64,000 bases of DNA from JAEVLT01 sp964484065. GTDB taxonomy: Bacteria; Bacillota; Bacilli; Bacillales; Cytobacillaceae. Shown here one piece after another: positions 42,106 to 49,575 of this stretch. Location of the stretch: positions 62,001 to 126,000 of the forward strand of contig CAZAEW010000003.1 of assembly GCA_964484065.1 (NCBI GenBank), read 5' to 3'. The number at the start of each line of letters is the position of its first letter. The stretch's first letter is position 1. The notes below the pieces were generated by a model. That model was given only the letters and a program-made list of their open reading frames with translations. It was not told the DNA's origin and did no database searches. A program made the position numbers and the translations under genes.

Positions 42106-42109
42106 GTGT

Positions 42110-42394
42110 TTAGTCAATGATGTGTTCTTTACAATAGGATTTTACTAATTCTTCTTCATCCTCTTCCAAGGCAAAATCTAATACGTTTTCACTTTCTTTT
42201 TCATAAAAGTGATAGTGGGATATTTTAGAACTCCCATCTTCAACAACAAAAATGACCTTCAAACCTACTCCTTTTTCCGAATATAGTTCATCTTCTTCAT
42301 CAACATCTAAATCAAGAAAGAATTCATAACGATCACCTGTTAAAAGTCCAAACGGATCTTCCAATTTTTCAACTTCATGACCTGTAATATTCAT
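42110..42394 (-). CDS. DUF6509-like small acidic protein
   Basis: A 94-residue acidic protein starting MNITGHEVEKLEDPFGLLTGDRYEFFLD. It appears widely in bacilli under names such as pullulanase or DUF6509, neither of which shows a function. The ATG at 42394 has AAGGGTG upstream; the longer frame to 42433 has none. No catalytic motif is visible. Confidence 0.75.
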   Translation of the reverse strand: MNITGHEVEKLEDPFGLLTGDRYEFFLDLDVDEEDELYSEKGVGLKVIFVVEDGSSKISHYHFYEKESENVLDFALEEDEEELVKSYCKEHIID

Positions 42395-42496
42395 AACATC
42401 ACCCTTTTCTCCAGCTTCATACCTATTATACACATTTATTAAAATTTCCTAAGGCATTTTAGAGTTTTTTGGGAATTGCTGAACTAAATTACGAAA

Positions 42497-42545
42497 TGTC
42501 AATAGGGAAATGACAATTTTCGAATTATATGTGAAATAATGAACA
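42497..42545 (+). promoter_or_regulatory. Possible FNR-type and palindromic sites before the molybdoenzyme operon
   Basis: TGTGAAATAATGAACA (42530-42545) keeps the left half and three bases of the right half of the FNR consensus TGTGA-N6-TCACA. A second palindrome TGTCA-N9-TGACA lies at 42497-42515. Both are upstream of the TorD-like gene and suit anaerobic control; no -35/-10 pair was clear. Confidence 0.4.
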
Positions 42546-42630
42546 AACAAATCTTTTTGCAGGAATTGTAAGGTAATATGAACATATAAACACGTAAAAA
42601 TTCGAAAACACACTAAGGAGGGGGATTTTT

Positions 42631-43305
42631 ATGTCTGTAATGACTCAAACGATCCAAACAGAGCTTGAGTCATTTTTTAAGGCCAGAAAGAATGTATATC
42701 AACTTCTTCATTTTCTTTTTCAGGAACCTGTTTATGAATCAGCTTTGCTCGAAGTCAGGGACAGCGGAAAAATCAGTGAACTAGCTGAAATGCATGAAGG
42801 GGGAAAAATTCTAAGCAGTTTTTTTAGCAGCTTAACAAAGCAGCAGATTAAGGCTGAACGAGAGGAATATCAACGGCTGTTTTTAGGTCCTGGTCCGATT
42901 TGTGTCCCCCCATGGGAGTCCTATTATCGGAGTAAAGACCACCTTTTGTTTGAAGAATGGACGTATCAAGTAAGAAAAGAATATCATCGTTTTGGATTAA
43001 CCTTTATTAGAGAAAACAAGGAGCCTGATGATCATTTATTACTTGAATTAGAATATATGATTTTTCTTGTTAACATGTGTTTGCAGAAAGTGGAAACGGT
43101 TGCATTACGCCAACTGATTGAAGATCAGATTTCGTTTATTGAAAACCATTTAATGGTCTGGATCCCGCAATTATGTCAAAGAGTAATTGACTGTTCCAAC
43201 AGCCAGCTTTATATTGGAGCGGCTTTGCTATTAACCGATTTTTTAGATTTCGATTTGGATACTCTTCATGAGGTTAAGGAGGCACTAACGGATGTTGGAA
43301 AATAA
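42631..43305 (+). CDS. TorD/DmsD-family molybdoenzyme chaperone
   Basis: This 224-residue all-helical protein has the family signature EYQRLFLGPGPICVPPWESYY near residues 75-95, followed by the DHLLLELEYM helix. Such chaperones bind the Tat signal of their partner and hold it until the molybdenum cofactor is inserted. It overlaps the catalytic-subunit gene by 14 nt, which pairs it with that enzyme. RBS AAGGAGGGGG precedes the ATG. Confidence 0.88.
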   Translation: MSVMTQTIQTELESFFKARKNVYQLLHFLFQEPVYESALLEVRDSGKISELAEMHEGGKILSSFFSSLTKQQIKAEREEYQRLFLGPGPICVPPWESYYRSKDHLLFEEWTYQVRKEYHRFGLTFIRENKEPDDHLLLELEYMIFLVNMCLQKVETVALRQLIEDQISFIENHLMVWIPQLCQRVIDCSNSQLYIGAALLLTDFLDFDLDTLHEVKEALTDVGK

Positions 43306-45697
43306 CAACTTAAAGAATTTGCTGAATAATAAGCTGAAACGAAGGACCTTTTTAAAATGGTCCGGTGCGATCGGTGCTCCTCTTGTTTTGGGCGGCATCG
43401 GTGCAAAGGAATTGATTGACCATAATAAGGAGAAAAAGGAAGCCCATCAAGCTGTAGCCAAGGAAGCAGCAGAGGAAATCATTTCTACCTGCAGCATTAC
43501 CAATTGCGGCGGCCGCTGCGTAATTAAAGCCCATGTCAAGGATGGAATTGTGACAAGGATTAGTACTGATACGCAGAAAGCAGACGATTTATCAACTCCT
43601 CCGCTCAGGGCGTGTGTGAGAGGAAGAAACTACCGAAAAATGCTTTATCATCCCGACCGCCTGAAATACCCGATGAAGCGTATCGGCAACCGCGGGGAAG
43701 GAAAATTCAAACGAATTACCTGGGATGAAGCGATTGAAACAATCGCAAAGGAAACAAAACGGATTGGGGATATGTACGGACCTGAGTCCAGATACGTTAA
43801 TTATGCATCCGGCATGTCTTGGGGGCTTTATGGCGGAAGTACATGTGCGAAAAGATTGCTTGCTTTAACGGGGGGGTTTTTAAAATCCAGAAATGACTAC
43901 AGTTCGGGAGCAGGGAACGTCGCGACCCCATATACATATGGAACAAATGAATCGGGCAGCAGTTTTGATTCCCTGCTTCATTCAAAATACATTATTTTGT
44001 GGGGGCAAAACCCTTCCGAAATGATCTTCTCAACTCCTTACAGGGAATATTTAATGGGTGCTAAGAAAAATGGGGCCAAAATCATTGTCATCGACCCGAG
44101 ATACACCGATACGGCCATTGCCTTTGGGGACGAATGGATTCCCATTTTGCCAACAACGGATAATGCCATGATGGATGCAATGGCATATGTCATTATCTCT
44201 GAAAATCTGCATGACCAAGCTTTTCTTGATCAATATTGCTTAGGATTTGACAAGAACCATATGCCTGCGGGGGTACCGAAAACAGAGTCATTAAAAAGCT
44301 ATTTGTTTGGTGAAAAGGACGGGGTGAAGAAAACCCCTGAATGGGCTGAAAAGATTTGCCGGGTCCCGGCGGAAAAAATCCGCGAAATTGCCAGGAATTA
44401 TGCAACGATGAAGCCGGCAGCCCTAATACAGGGCTGGGGCCCGCAGCGCCATGCATACGGTGAGCAGGTGATGCGCGGAGGAGCGCAGCTGGCATGTATT
44501 ACCGGCAACGTCGGGAAGCTTGGCGGATGGGCGGCAGGTACCGGATATTGGAGCCGTGCTGACATTGTTTATCCTGTGAATGTTGAGAACCCTGTTAATG
44601 CATCGATTCCATGTTTTCTTTGGACAAAGGCCGTTGAAGCAGGAACGGAAATGACTGCAGCGGATGGTTTAGAAGGGACAGATAAGTTAACCACCAATAT
44701 CAAACTTATTTTTAACATGGCCGGGAATATGCTGATCAATCAGCATGCTGATATCAACAAAACAAAGAAACTTCTTGAGGATGAAAGCAAAGTCGAATTT
44801 ATTGTTGTCAGTGACCTGTTTTTGACTCCAAGTGCAAAATATGCTGATATTTTACTGCCGGGAACCACTTTCTTTGAACGCTATGATATTGGTGTTCCAT
44901 GGTGTTTTGGGGACTATGTTGTTTTTGGTAATAAATCCATTGATCCGCTCTATGAATGCCGCAATGAGTACGATGTATTTACGGATGTCGCCGAAAAATT
45001 GGGGATTAAAGAAAAATTTACGGAAGGCAGAAAACCGCTTGATCTTGTAAAAGAAAGTGTTGAGAGAACCAGAAAGGAACTCGATCCAACATTCCCGAGC
45101 TTTGAGGAGTTCAGCAAAAAGGGCGTTCATCATTTTAAATTTTCTGAACCGTTGATTGGTTTTAAAGCGCAGATTGATGACCTTAAAAAGAATCCGTTTA
45201 AAACCCCATCAGGGAAGATTGAGTTATTTTCCAAAGCGTTGTGGGACATGAATGACCATGAGAACATACCTGCCGTAGCCAAATACGTTCCGGCATGGGA
45301 AGGTCCCGAGTCTCCATTAAAGGAAAAATATCCGCTTCAGCTGATCAGCTGGCATTATAAACGGCGCTGCCATTCAACTTATGATAACCAGCCCTGGCTT
45401 GAGGAAGCAGCCAAACAGGAAATGTGGTTGAATCCGGTTGACGCCGAAAAACGCGGCATCAAGGATGGTGACCGAGTCCAAGTCTTTAATGACCGCGGAA
45501 CAATCAATATTGATGTAAAAGTAACCCCGAGGATTATCCCAGGAGTTGCTGCCATTCCTCAGGGCGCATGGTATACCCCGAATAAGGAGGGCATTGACCA
45601 GCGCGGTTCGGTGAACGTCCTGACATCACAGCGCCCAACCGCTCTGGCCAAAGCAAATCCGCAGCTGACCAATCTTGTTGAAGTCAAAAAAGTGTAG
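43292..45697 (+). CDS. Molybdopterin oxidoreductase catalytic subunit, DmsA/YnfE-like
   Basis: This 801-residue protein belongs to the DMSO reductase family. A twin-arginine signal (KRRTFLKW, near residues 13-20) directs Tat export. The 4Fe-4S site is CSITNCGGRC plus ACVRGR. A bis-MGD-binding region follows (WGQNPSEMI, DPRYTDTA, QGWGPQRHAYGE) and the C-terminal dinucleotide-binding domain ends the protein. It most resembles DmsA/YnfE-type S- or N-oxide reductases, but the family also includes selenate, thiosulfate and other reductases, so the substrate is open. Confidence 0.88.
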   Translation: MLENNNLKNLLNNKLKRRTFLKWSGAIGAPLVLGGIGAKELIDHNKEKKEAHQAVAKEAAEEIISTCSITNCGGRCVIKAHVKDGIVTRISTDTQKADDLSTPPLRACVRGRNYRKMLYHPDRLKYPMKRIGNRGEGKFKRITWDEAIETIAKETKRIGDMYGPESRYVNYASGMSWGLYGGSTCAKRLLALTGGFLKSRNDYSSGAGNVATPYTYGTNESGSSFDSLLHSKYIILWGQNPSEMIFSTPYREYLMGAKKNGAKIIVIDPRYTDTAIAFGDEWIPILPTTDNAMMDAMAYVIISENLHDQAFLDQYCLGFDKNHMPAGVPKTESLKSYLFGEKDGVKKTPEWAEKICRVPAEKIREIARNYATMKPAALIQGWGPQRHAYGEQVMRGGAQLACITGNVGKLGGWAAGTGYWSRADIVYPVNVENPVNASIPCFLWTKAVEAGTEMTAADGLEGTDKLTTNIKLIFNMAGNMLINQHADINKTKKLLEDESKVEFIVVSDLFLTPSAKYADILLPGTTFFERYDIGVPWCFGDYVVFGNKSIDPLYECRNEYDVFTDVAEKLGIKEKFTEGRKPLDLVKESVERTRKELDPTFPSFEEFSKKGVHHFKFSEPLIGFKAQIDDLKKNPFKTPSGKIELFSKALWDMNDHENIPAVAKYVPAWEGPESPLKEKYPLQLISWHYKRRCHSTYDNQPWLEEAAKQEMWLNPVDAEKRGIKDGDRVQVFNDRGTINIDVKVTPRIIPGVAAIPQGAWYTPNKEGIDQRGSVNVLTSQRPTALAKANPQLTNLVEVKKV

Positions 45698-45711
45698 AGG
45701 AGTGATTCGGC

Positions 45712-46296
45712 TTGGGACAATTAGGTTTTTACATTAATCAGAGTCTTTGTTCCGGTTGCAAGACTTGTTCTGTTGCTTGCAAGGATAAGAATAATTTGGA
45801 TGTCGGACGCAATTTCCGCCGTGTATACAGCCATGAAGAAGGGGCCTTTCTCGGGCAGCCGGGCGGCGGGATTGTAACAAATATAAAATCGTATTATTTC
45901 AGTATCTCTTGCAATCATTGTTCCATTCCCGTTTGTGTAAAAGCTTGCCCGACAGGAGCCATTACGAAACGGAAAGAAGATGGAGTTGTCACGATCAATC
46001 AGGATATCTGTGCGGGGACAAAGCTTTGCATAAAGGCTTGCCCATATGGAAGCCCGCAATACAATCAGAAAATTTTTAAATCCAATAAATGTGATTTTTG
46101 CATTGATTTGCAGGAAAAAGGGGAGGATCCGGTTTGCGTCGCATCCTGTCCAATGAGGGCAATTGAATTTGGTCCTATTGAAGAGCTGCGTAAAAAATAC
46201 GGGAAAACGGATCAAATAAATGGGCTGCCTGATCCTTCTATTACCAAGCCAAATATTGTGATCACCCCGCATCGGGATGCTGTTATAAAAGGGTGA
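45712..46296 (+). CDS. Ferredoxin-like electron-transfer subunit, DmsB-like
   Basis: This 194-residue protein has four cysteine clusters: CSGCKTCSVAC, CNHCSIPVCVKACP, CAGTKLCIKACP and CDFC...CVASCP, enough for four 4Fe-4S clusters as in DmsB. It starts at TTG after GGAGTG, 14 nt after the catalytic gene. It has no Tat signal and should be carried out with the catalytic subunit. Electrons pass from it to the molybdopterin subunit. Confidence 0.9.
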   Translation: MGQLGFYINQSLCSGCKTCSVACKDKNNLDVGRNFRRVYSHEEGAFLGQPGGGIVTNIKSYYFSISCNHCSIPVCVKACPTGAITKRKEDGVVTINQDICAGTKLCIKACPYGSPQYNQKIFKSNKCDFCIDLQEKGEDPVCVASCPMRAIEFGPIEELRKKYGKTDQINGLPDPSITKPNIVITPHRDAVIKG

Positions 46297-46300
46297 TGTT

Positions 46301-47203
46301 ATGTCCGTTATCATCAGCTGGCTCGAAAGCTTACATTTTGAGATGAAAATAACAAGCAGATGTTCGCGCAGCCTTTCTTCACGTTCAACATGCACTCAAT
46401 GTTTTGAAACGTGTAAGCTTGATGCGATTGTGATTCATGAAGGTGCCATTAGATTGAATCCGGAAAGATGCAACGGCTGCGGGGAATGCGCAATTAGCTG
46501 CCCGCTATCAGCGATAGAAGGAATTCCTGCAGGCCGAAAATTTGAAAAAAACAGCCTGGCTTATGACCCGCTGTTTACTCCATCGATCAAAGAACTGTTG
46601 ATCTACAAAAAGAGAAATATTACAAGCATTCTGCTTGGGCCGGATGTCTTGGAGGTAAATAGTGAATGGAGCCAGGCTTTGGCGGATACAAATGAAGTTC
46701 TGCTGCAATTGAGTGAAGAACCATTAACCATAGTGAAAAAGGAAGAATCTGTAATTTCCCGCAGGGAGCTGTTTCATAATGCCAGAGCGAAAGGACAAAA
46801 ACTGGCAAAGGATCTGGCGCCTGCGCGATGGAAGGCAGCAGGTGATGACTGGCTCCTTGCGAAATTTTATCAAGAACACCAATTTTATGAGGTAGCAATC
46901 GATACAGATAAATGTATATTATGCCGTGCTTGCTTTGCCTTATGTCCGCAGTATGTATTATCTATTACCACCTCCAGTTTAACAATTGAGAATTACAAAT
47001 GCGTCAATTGCGGATTATGCGAGGATGTATGTTCTGAAGATGCATTATCAATAAGGAAAAAGGCAGCTGAGAAACAAGAAAACACCTTGAAGGTATTCGA
47101 AAAACGCTGTCAGGAATGCGGACAAGCATTCTATTCGTTTCAACCTGAAAAACAAAATTGTTTGGTTTGTTCGGATCGTGACTCAACCTGGCTAAAACCA
47201 TAA
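46301..47203 (+). CDS. Second 4Fe-4S protein of the molybdoenzyme operon
   Basis: A 300-residue protein with four ferredoxin cysteine clusters (CTQCFETC, CNGCGECAISCP, CILCRACFALCP and CVNCGLCEDVC) and a C-terminal CQECG...CLVC zinc-like pair. It has no membrane segment and no signal peptide. The layout resembles NapF/NrfC-like cytoplasmic ferredoxins. It may help load the iron-sulfur or molybdenum centre, or supply electrons. It replaces the DmsC membrane anchor expected at this place. Confidence 0.82.
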   Translation: MSVIISWLESLHFEMKITSRCSRSLSSRSTCTQCFETCKLDAIVIHEGAIRLNPERCNGCGECAISCPLSAIEGIPAGRKFEKNSLAYDPLFTPSIKELLIYKKRNITSILLGPDVLEVNSEWSQALADTNEVLLQLSEEPLTIVKKEESVISRRELFHNARAKGQKLAKDLAPARWKAAGDDWLLAKFYQEHQFYEVAIDTDKCILCRACFALCPQYVLSITTSSLTIENYKCVNCGLCEDVCSEDALSIRKKAAEKQENTLKVFEKRCQECGQAFYSFQPEKQNCLVCSDRDSTWLKP

Positions 47204-47229
47204 AAAAGCGCCGAAATCGGCGCTTTTTT
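47203..47229 (+). terminator. Terminator of the molybdoenzyme operon
   Basis: Stem AAGCGCCGA / TCGGCGCTT with a very small loop and T6. Confidence 0.8.
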
Positions 47230-47277
47230 GATTTGGAAAAATAAAAAACACTTTAAAAGTGTTCGGTTTGTTATGTA

Positions 47278-47368
47278 TGGAGGAGAAGATGAGATTCGAA
47301 CTCACGCAACGGTTGCCCGTCCTAGCGCATTTCGAGTGCGCCCCCTTGAACCACTTGGGTACTTCTCC
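47278..47368 (-). tRNA. tRNA-Ser(CGA)
   Basis: A 91-nt class II tRNA. Acceptor GGAGAAG/CTTCTCC, anticodon arm GCGCA-CTCGAAA-TGCGC with anticodon CGA, a long variable arm (ACGGGCAACCGT) and T-arm GTGAG-TTCGAAT-CTCAT. The CCA is encoded. The discriminator reads T, whereas bacterial serine tRNAs normally carry G. Confidence 0.93.
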
Positions 47369-47374
47369 AAGTCA

Positions 47375-47448
47375 TGGAGCGGGTGAGGGGAATCGAACCC
47401 CCGCCGTCAGCTTGGGAAGCTGAAATTCTACCATTAAACCACACCCGC
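47375..47448 (-). tRNA. tRNA-Gly(CCC)
   Basis: A 74-nt tRNA with acceptor GCGGGTG/CACCCGC, anticodon arm TCAGC-TTCCCAA-GCTGA (anticodon CCC), T-arm with TTCGATT, discriminator T and encoded CCA. It lies 6 nt from the serine gene, so one transcript is likely. Confidence 0.95.
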
Positions 47449-47458
47449 ATTTAATATA

Positions 47459-47532
47459 TCGGGAAAACAGGATTTGAACCTGCGACCCCCACGTCCCGAA
47501 CGTGGTGCTCTACCAAGCTGAGCTATTTCCCG
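47459..47532 (-). tRNA. tRNA-Pro(CGG)
   Basis: Acceptor CGGGAAA/TTTCCCG, anticodon arm CCACG-TTCGGGA-CGTGG (anticodon CGG), T-arm with TTCAAAT and discriminator A. No CCA is encoded, so it must be added after transcription. Confidence 0.95.
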
Positions 47533-47557
47533 TTGGCAACATGATTTTTTTGTTTGA

Positions 47558-47641
47558 TGCGGATGAAGGGACTCGAACCCATACGAGATTGCTCTCACTA
47601 GAACCTGAATCTAGCGCGTCTGCCAATTCCGCCACATCCGC
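47558..47641 (-). tRNA. tRNA-Leu(CAG)
   Basis: A class II tRNA with acceptor GCGGATG/CATCCGC, anticodon arm CTAGA-TTCAGGT-TCTAG (anticodon CAG), a long variable arm and discriminator A. No encoded CCA. It is first in the minus-strand tRNA set; a TATATT in the upstream spacer may be its -10. Confidence 0.94.
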
Positions 47642-47792
47642 ATGATTAACTTGACGTTTATTAATATAACATAGTTCTTTTCATTTTTCACTAGGAAATT
47701 AATGAAAATATGGATAAATCCTAAAAGTTTTTTTGACATTAATATATTAAAATAATAAAAAATGCGGATATTATAGGGGGATTGATACAAAT

Positions 47793-47818
47793 CGTTCAAA
47801 AACGTTCACAATGTGAAT
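47793..47818 (+). promoter_or_regulatory. Possible FruR operator
   Basis: CGTTCA occurs twice (47793-47798, 47803-47808) and the second copy is part of the palindrome TTCACA-A-TGTGAA (47805-47817). It lies about 75 nt before fruR, where DeoR-family autoregulation is expected. The 250-nt spacer also holds TTGACA at 47733 but no well-spaced -10. Confidence 0.45.
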
Positions 47819-47892
47819 GAAATTGAAAGAAAATGATTGATTTCTGCAACCGATTCCAATTATAATGACATCAGATGATCATTCAAGAGGTG

Positions 47893-48651
47893 ATGAAACT
47901 GTTAACCCCGGAACGGCATCAAATTATATTGCAATTACTGAAGGAAAAGAACATTGTAAAAATCCAGGAGTTAATGGAGCTGACGAATTCGTCCGAATCC
48001 ACGATCCGACGTGATTTATCATTACTTGAAGAAAAGAAGTTTTTAAAGAGGATCCACGGAGGCGCTTCAAAGCTTCAAGGCAAACTTCAAGAACCAAGCA
48101 TGGTTGAAAAATCATCCAAAAACCTTCATGAAAAACGACAAATTGCCAAATATGCGGCAAGCCTTGTCGAGGAAGGTGACTGTATTTACCTCGATGCAGG
48201 TTCAACGGTAATGGAAATGATTGAATATCTTCCAAACAAGAATATCGTTGTCGTGACAAACGGGTTGATGCATCTTCAGCCATTATTAAAAAAAGGGATA
48301 GAGTCCTATTTAGTTGGAGGATATGTTAAACAAAAGACCAATGCTTTAATTGGCAGAGGCGCACTGGCGAGCTTCGACCTCTATCGCTTTGATAAATGCT
48401 TTTTGGGAGTGAATGGAATACACCCCCAATTCGGGTACACAACACCGGATCAAGAAGAGGCGCTCGTAAAGGAAAAAGCCCTATCCCTATCCAGAGAGGC
48501 TTTTGTTCTGGCCGATGAAACAAAATTCGCAGAGATAGCATTTGCAATGATTGCTTCGCTTGATGCAGCAACCATTATCACAAATGAAACTGATCCAAAT
48601 TTATTGGATCAATATCGGGAGAAAACAACAATAAAGGTAGTGACAGCATGA
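47893..48651 (+). CDS. fruR: DeoR-family repressor of the fructose operon, FruR
   Basis: This 252-residue regulator has a DeoR winged-helix domain (LTPERHQIILQLLKEKNIVKIQ, SSESTIRRDLSLLEEK) and a DeoR_C sugar-phosphate-sensing domain with YLDAGSTVMEMIEYL and GAD-like ALIGRGA segments. It should repress the operon until fructose 1-phosphate accumulates. The start is uncertain: the ATG at 47893 is very close to AAGAGGTG, the ATG at 47875 is upstream of it, and a CTG at 47899 would give the N-terminus LLTPERHQ typical of FruR. The stop overlaps fruK by 4 nt. Confidence 0.92.
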   Translation: MKLLTPERHQIILQLLKEKNIVKIQELMELTNSSESTIRRDLSLLEEKKFLKRIHGGASKLQGKLQEPSMVEKSSKNLHEKRQIAKYAASLVEEGDCIYLDAGSTVMEMIEYLPNKNIVVVTNGLMHLQPLLKKGIESYLVGGYVKQKTNALIGRGALASFDLYRFDKCFLGVNGIHPQFGYTTPDQEEALVKEKALSLSREAFVLADETKFAEIAFAMIASLDAATIITNETDPNLLDQYREKTTIKVVTA

Positions 48652-49562
48652 TTCATACATTAACACTTAACCCTTCTGTCGACTATATAGTTGAACTTGA
48701 AGGCTTGCAAATAGGTGAGTTAAACCGATCAAGAAGAGAAACCAAATTTCCTGGCGGAAAAGGGATCAATGTTTCGAGAGTTCTAAAGGAATTTGGCATA
48801 AACAGCAATGCACTCGGTTTTATCGGCGGATTTACCGGGAGATATATTGATGAATATCTTCGTGAAGAAAAGATTGATACGAATTTTGTCAAGGTCAAAG
48901 AAGATTCAAGAATTAATATTAAATTGAAAACGGGACAGGAAACAGAAATCAATGCAAATGGACCGTCCATTACAGATTCTGATTTTGCCCGATTAAAAGA
49001 TTCCATTCAGTTTCTTACAAACAATGATTTACTTGTTATGGCAGGAAGTATTCCAGCAACACTGCCTGAAACAACCTATCAGGAATTGGCGGAAATTTGT
49101 AAACAAAATCAAACTGATTTTGTTGTTGACGCTGAGGGCGGCTTATTAACAAAGGTGCTTCCATTTGAGCCGTTTCTCATCAAACCAAATCATCATGAAC
49201 TTGGAGAATTATTTTCCGCTGCGATCACAACTTGTGAAGAAGCAGTGCCTTATGGAAAAAAACTGATTGAAAAGGGTGCAAAAAATGTCATCGTATCACT
49301 TGCGGGTGATGGTGCTGTTTTTGTCAATAAAGATAGCGTGCTGTTCGCAAATGTTCCGAAAGGAGAAGTGAAAAATTCAGTTGGGGCCGGTGATTCAATG
49401 GTGGCCGGATTCTTGGCTGAATACCAAAGAACAAGAAATGTACAAGAAGCATTCCGTGTTAGTGTTGCCGCAGGAAGTGCCACAGCGTTTTCATTAGGCT
49501 TGTGTCAAAAAGGATTCGTGGACGAGCTTCTCAATCAAATCCACATCACAGAAAGATCATAA
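48648..49562 (+). CDS. fruK: 1-phosphofructokinase FruK
   Basis: This 304-residue PfkB-family kinase phosphorylates fructose 1-phosphate to fructose 1,6-bisphosphate. It begins MIHTLTLNPSVDYIVE, with the PfkB signatures GGKGINVSRVLKEFG (near 37-51) and NSVGAGDSMVAGF (near 244-256), the latter holding the catalytic Asp. It is tightly placed between fruR (4-nt overlap) and fruA (13-nt gap). Confidence 0.96.
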   Translation: MIHTLTLNPSVDYIVELEGLQIGELNRSRRETKFPGGKGINVSRVLKEFGINSNALGFIGGFTGRYIDEYLREEKIDTNFVKVKEDSRINIKLKTGQETEINANGPSITDSDFARLKDSIQFLTNNDLLVMAGSIPATLPETTYQELAEICKQNQTDFVVDAEGGLLTKVLPFEPFLIKPNHHELGELFSAAITTCEEAVPYGKKLIEKGAKNVIVSLAGDGAVFVNKDSVLFANVPKGEVKNSVGAGDSMVAGFLAEYQRTRNVQEAFRVSVAAGSATAFSLGLCQKGFVDELLNQIHITERS

Positions 49563-49575
49563 GGAGAGAGAAACC

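Noticed and set aside
42838..42930. Selenocysteine or in-frame stop in the molybdoenzyme operon
   Set aside because: All four frames read through without internal TGA, so there is no sign of selenocysteine here despite the mnmH gene in the window.
45721..46395. 224-residue antisense frame opposite the DmsB-like gene
   Set aside because: It lacks a RBS and family motifs, and the plus strand carries four clear iron-sulfur cysteine clusters.
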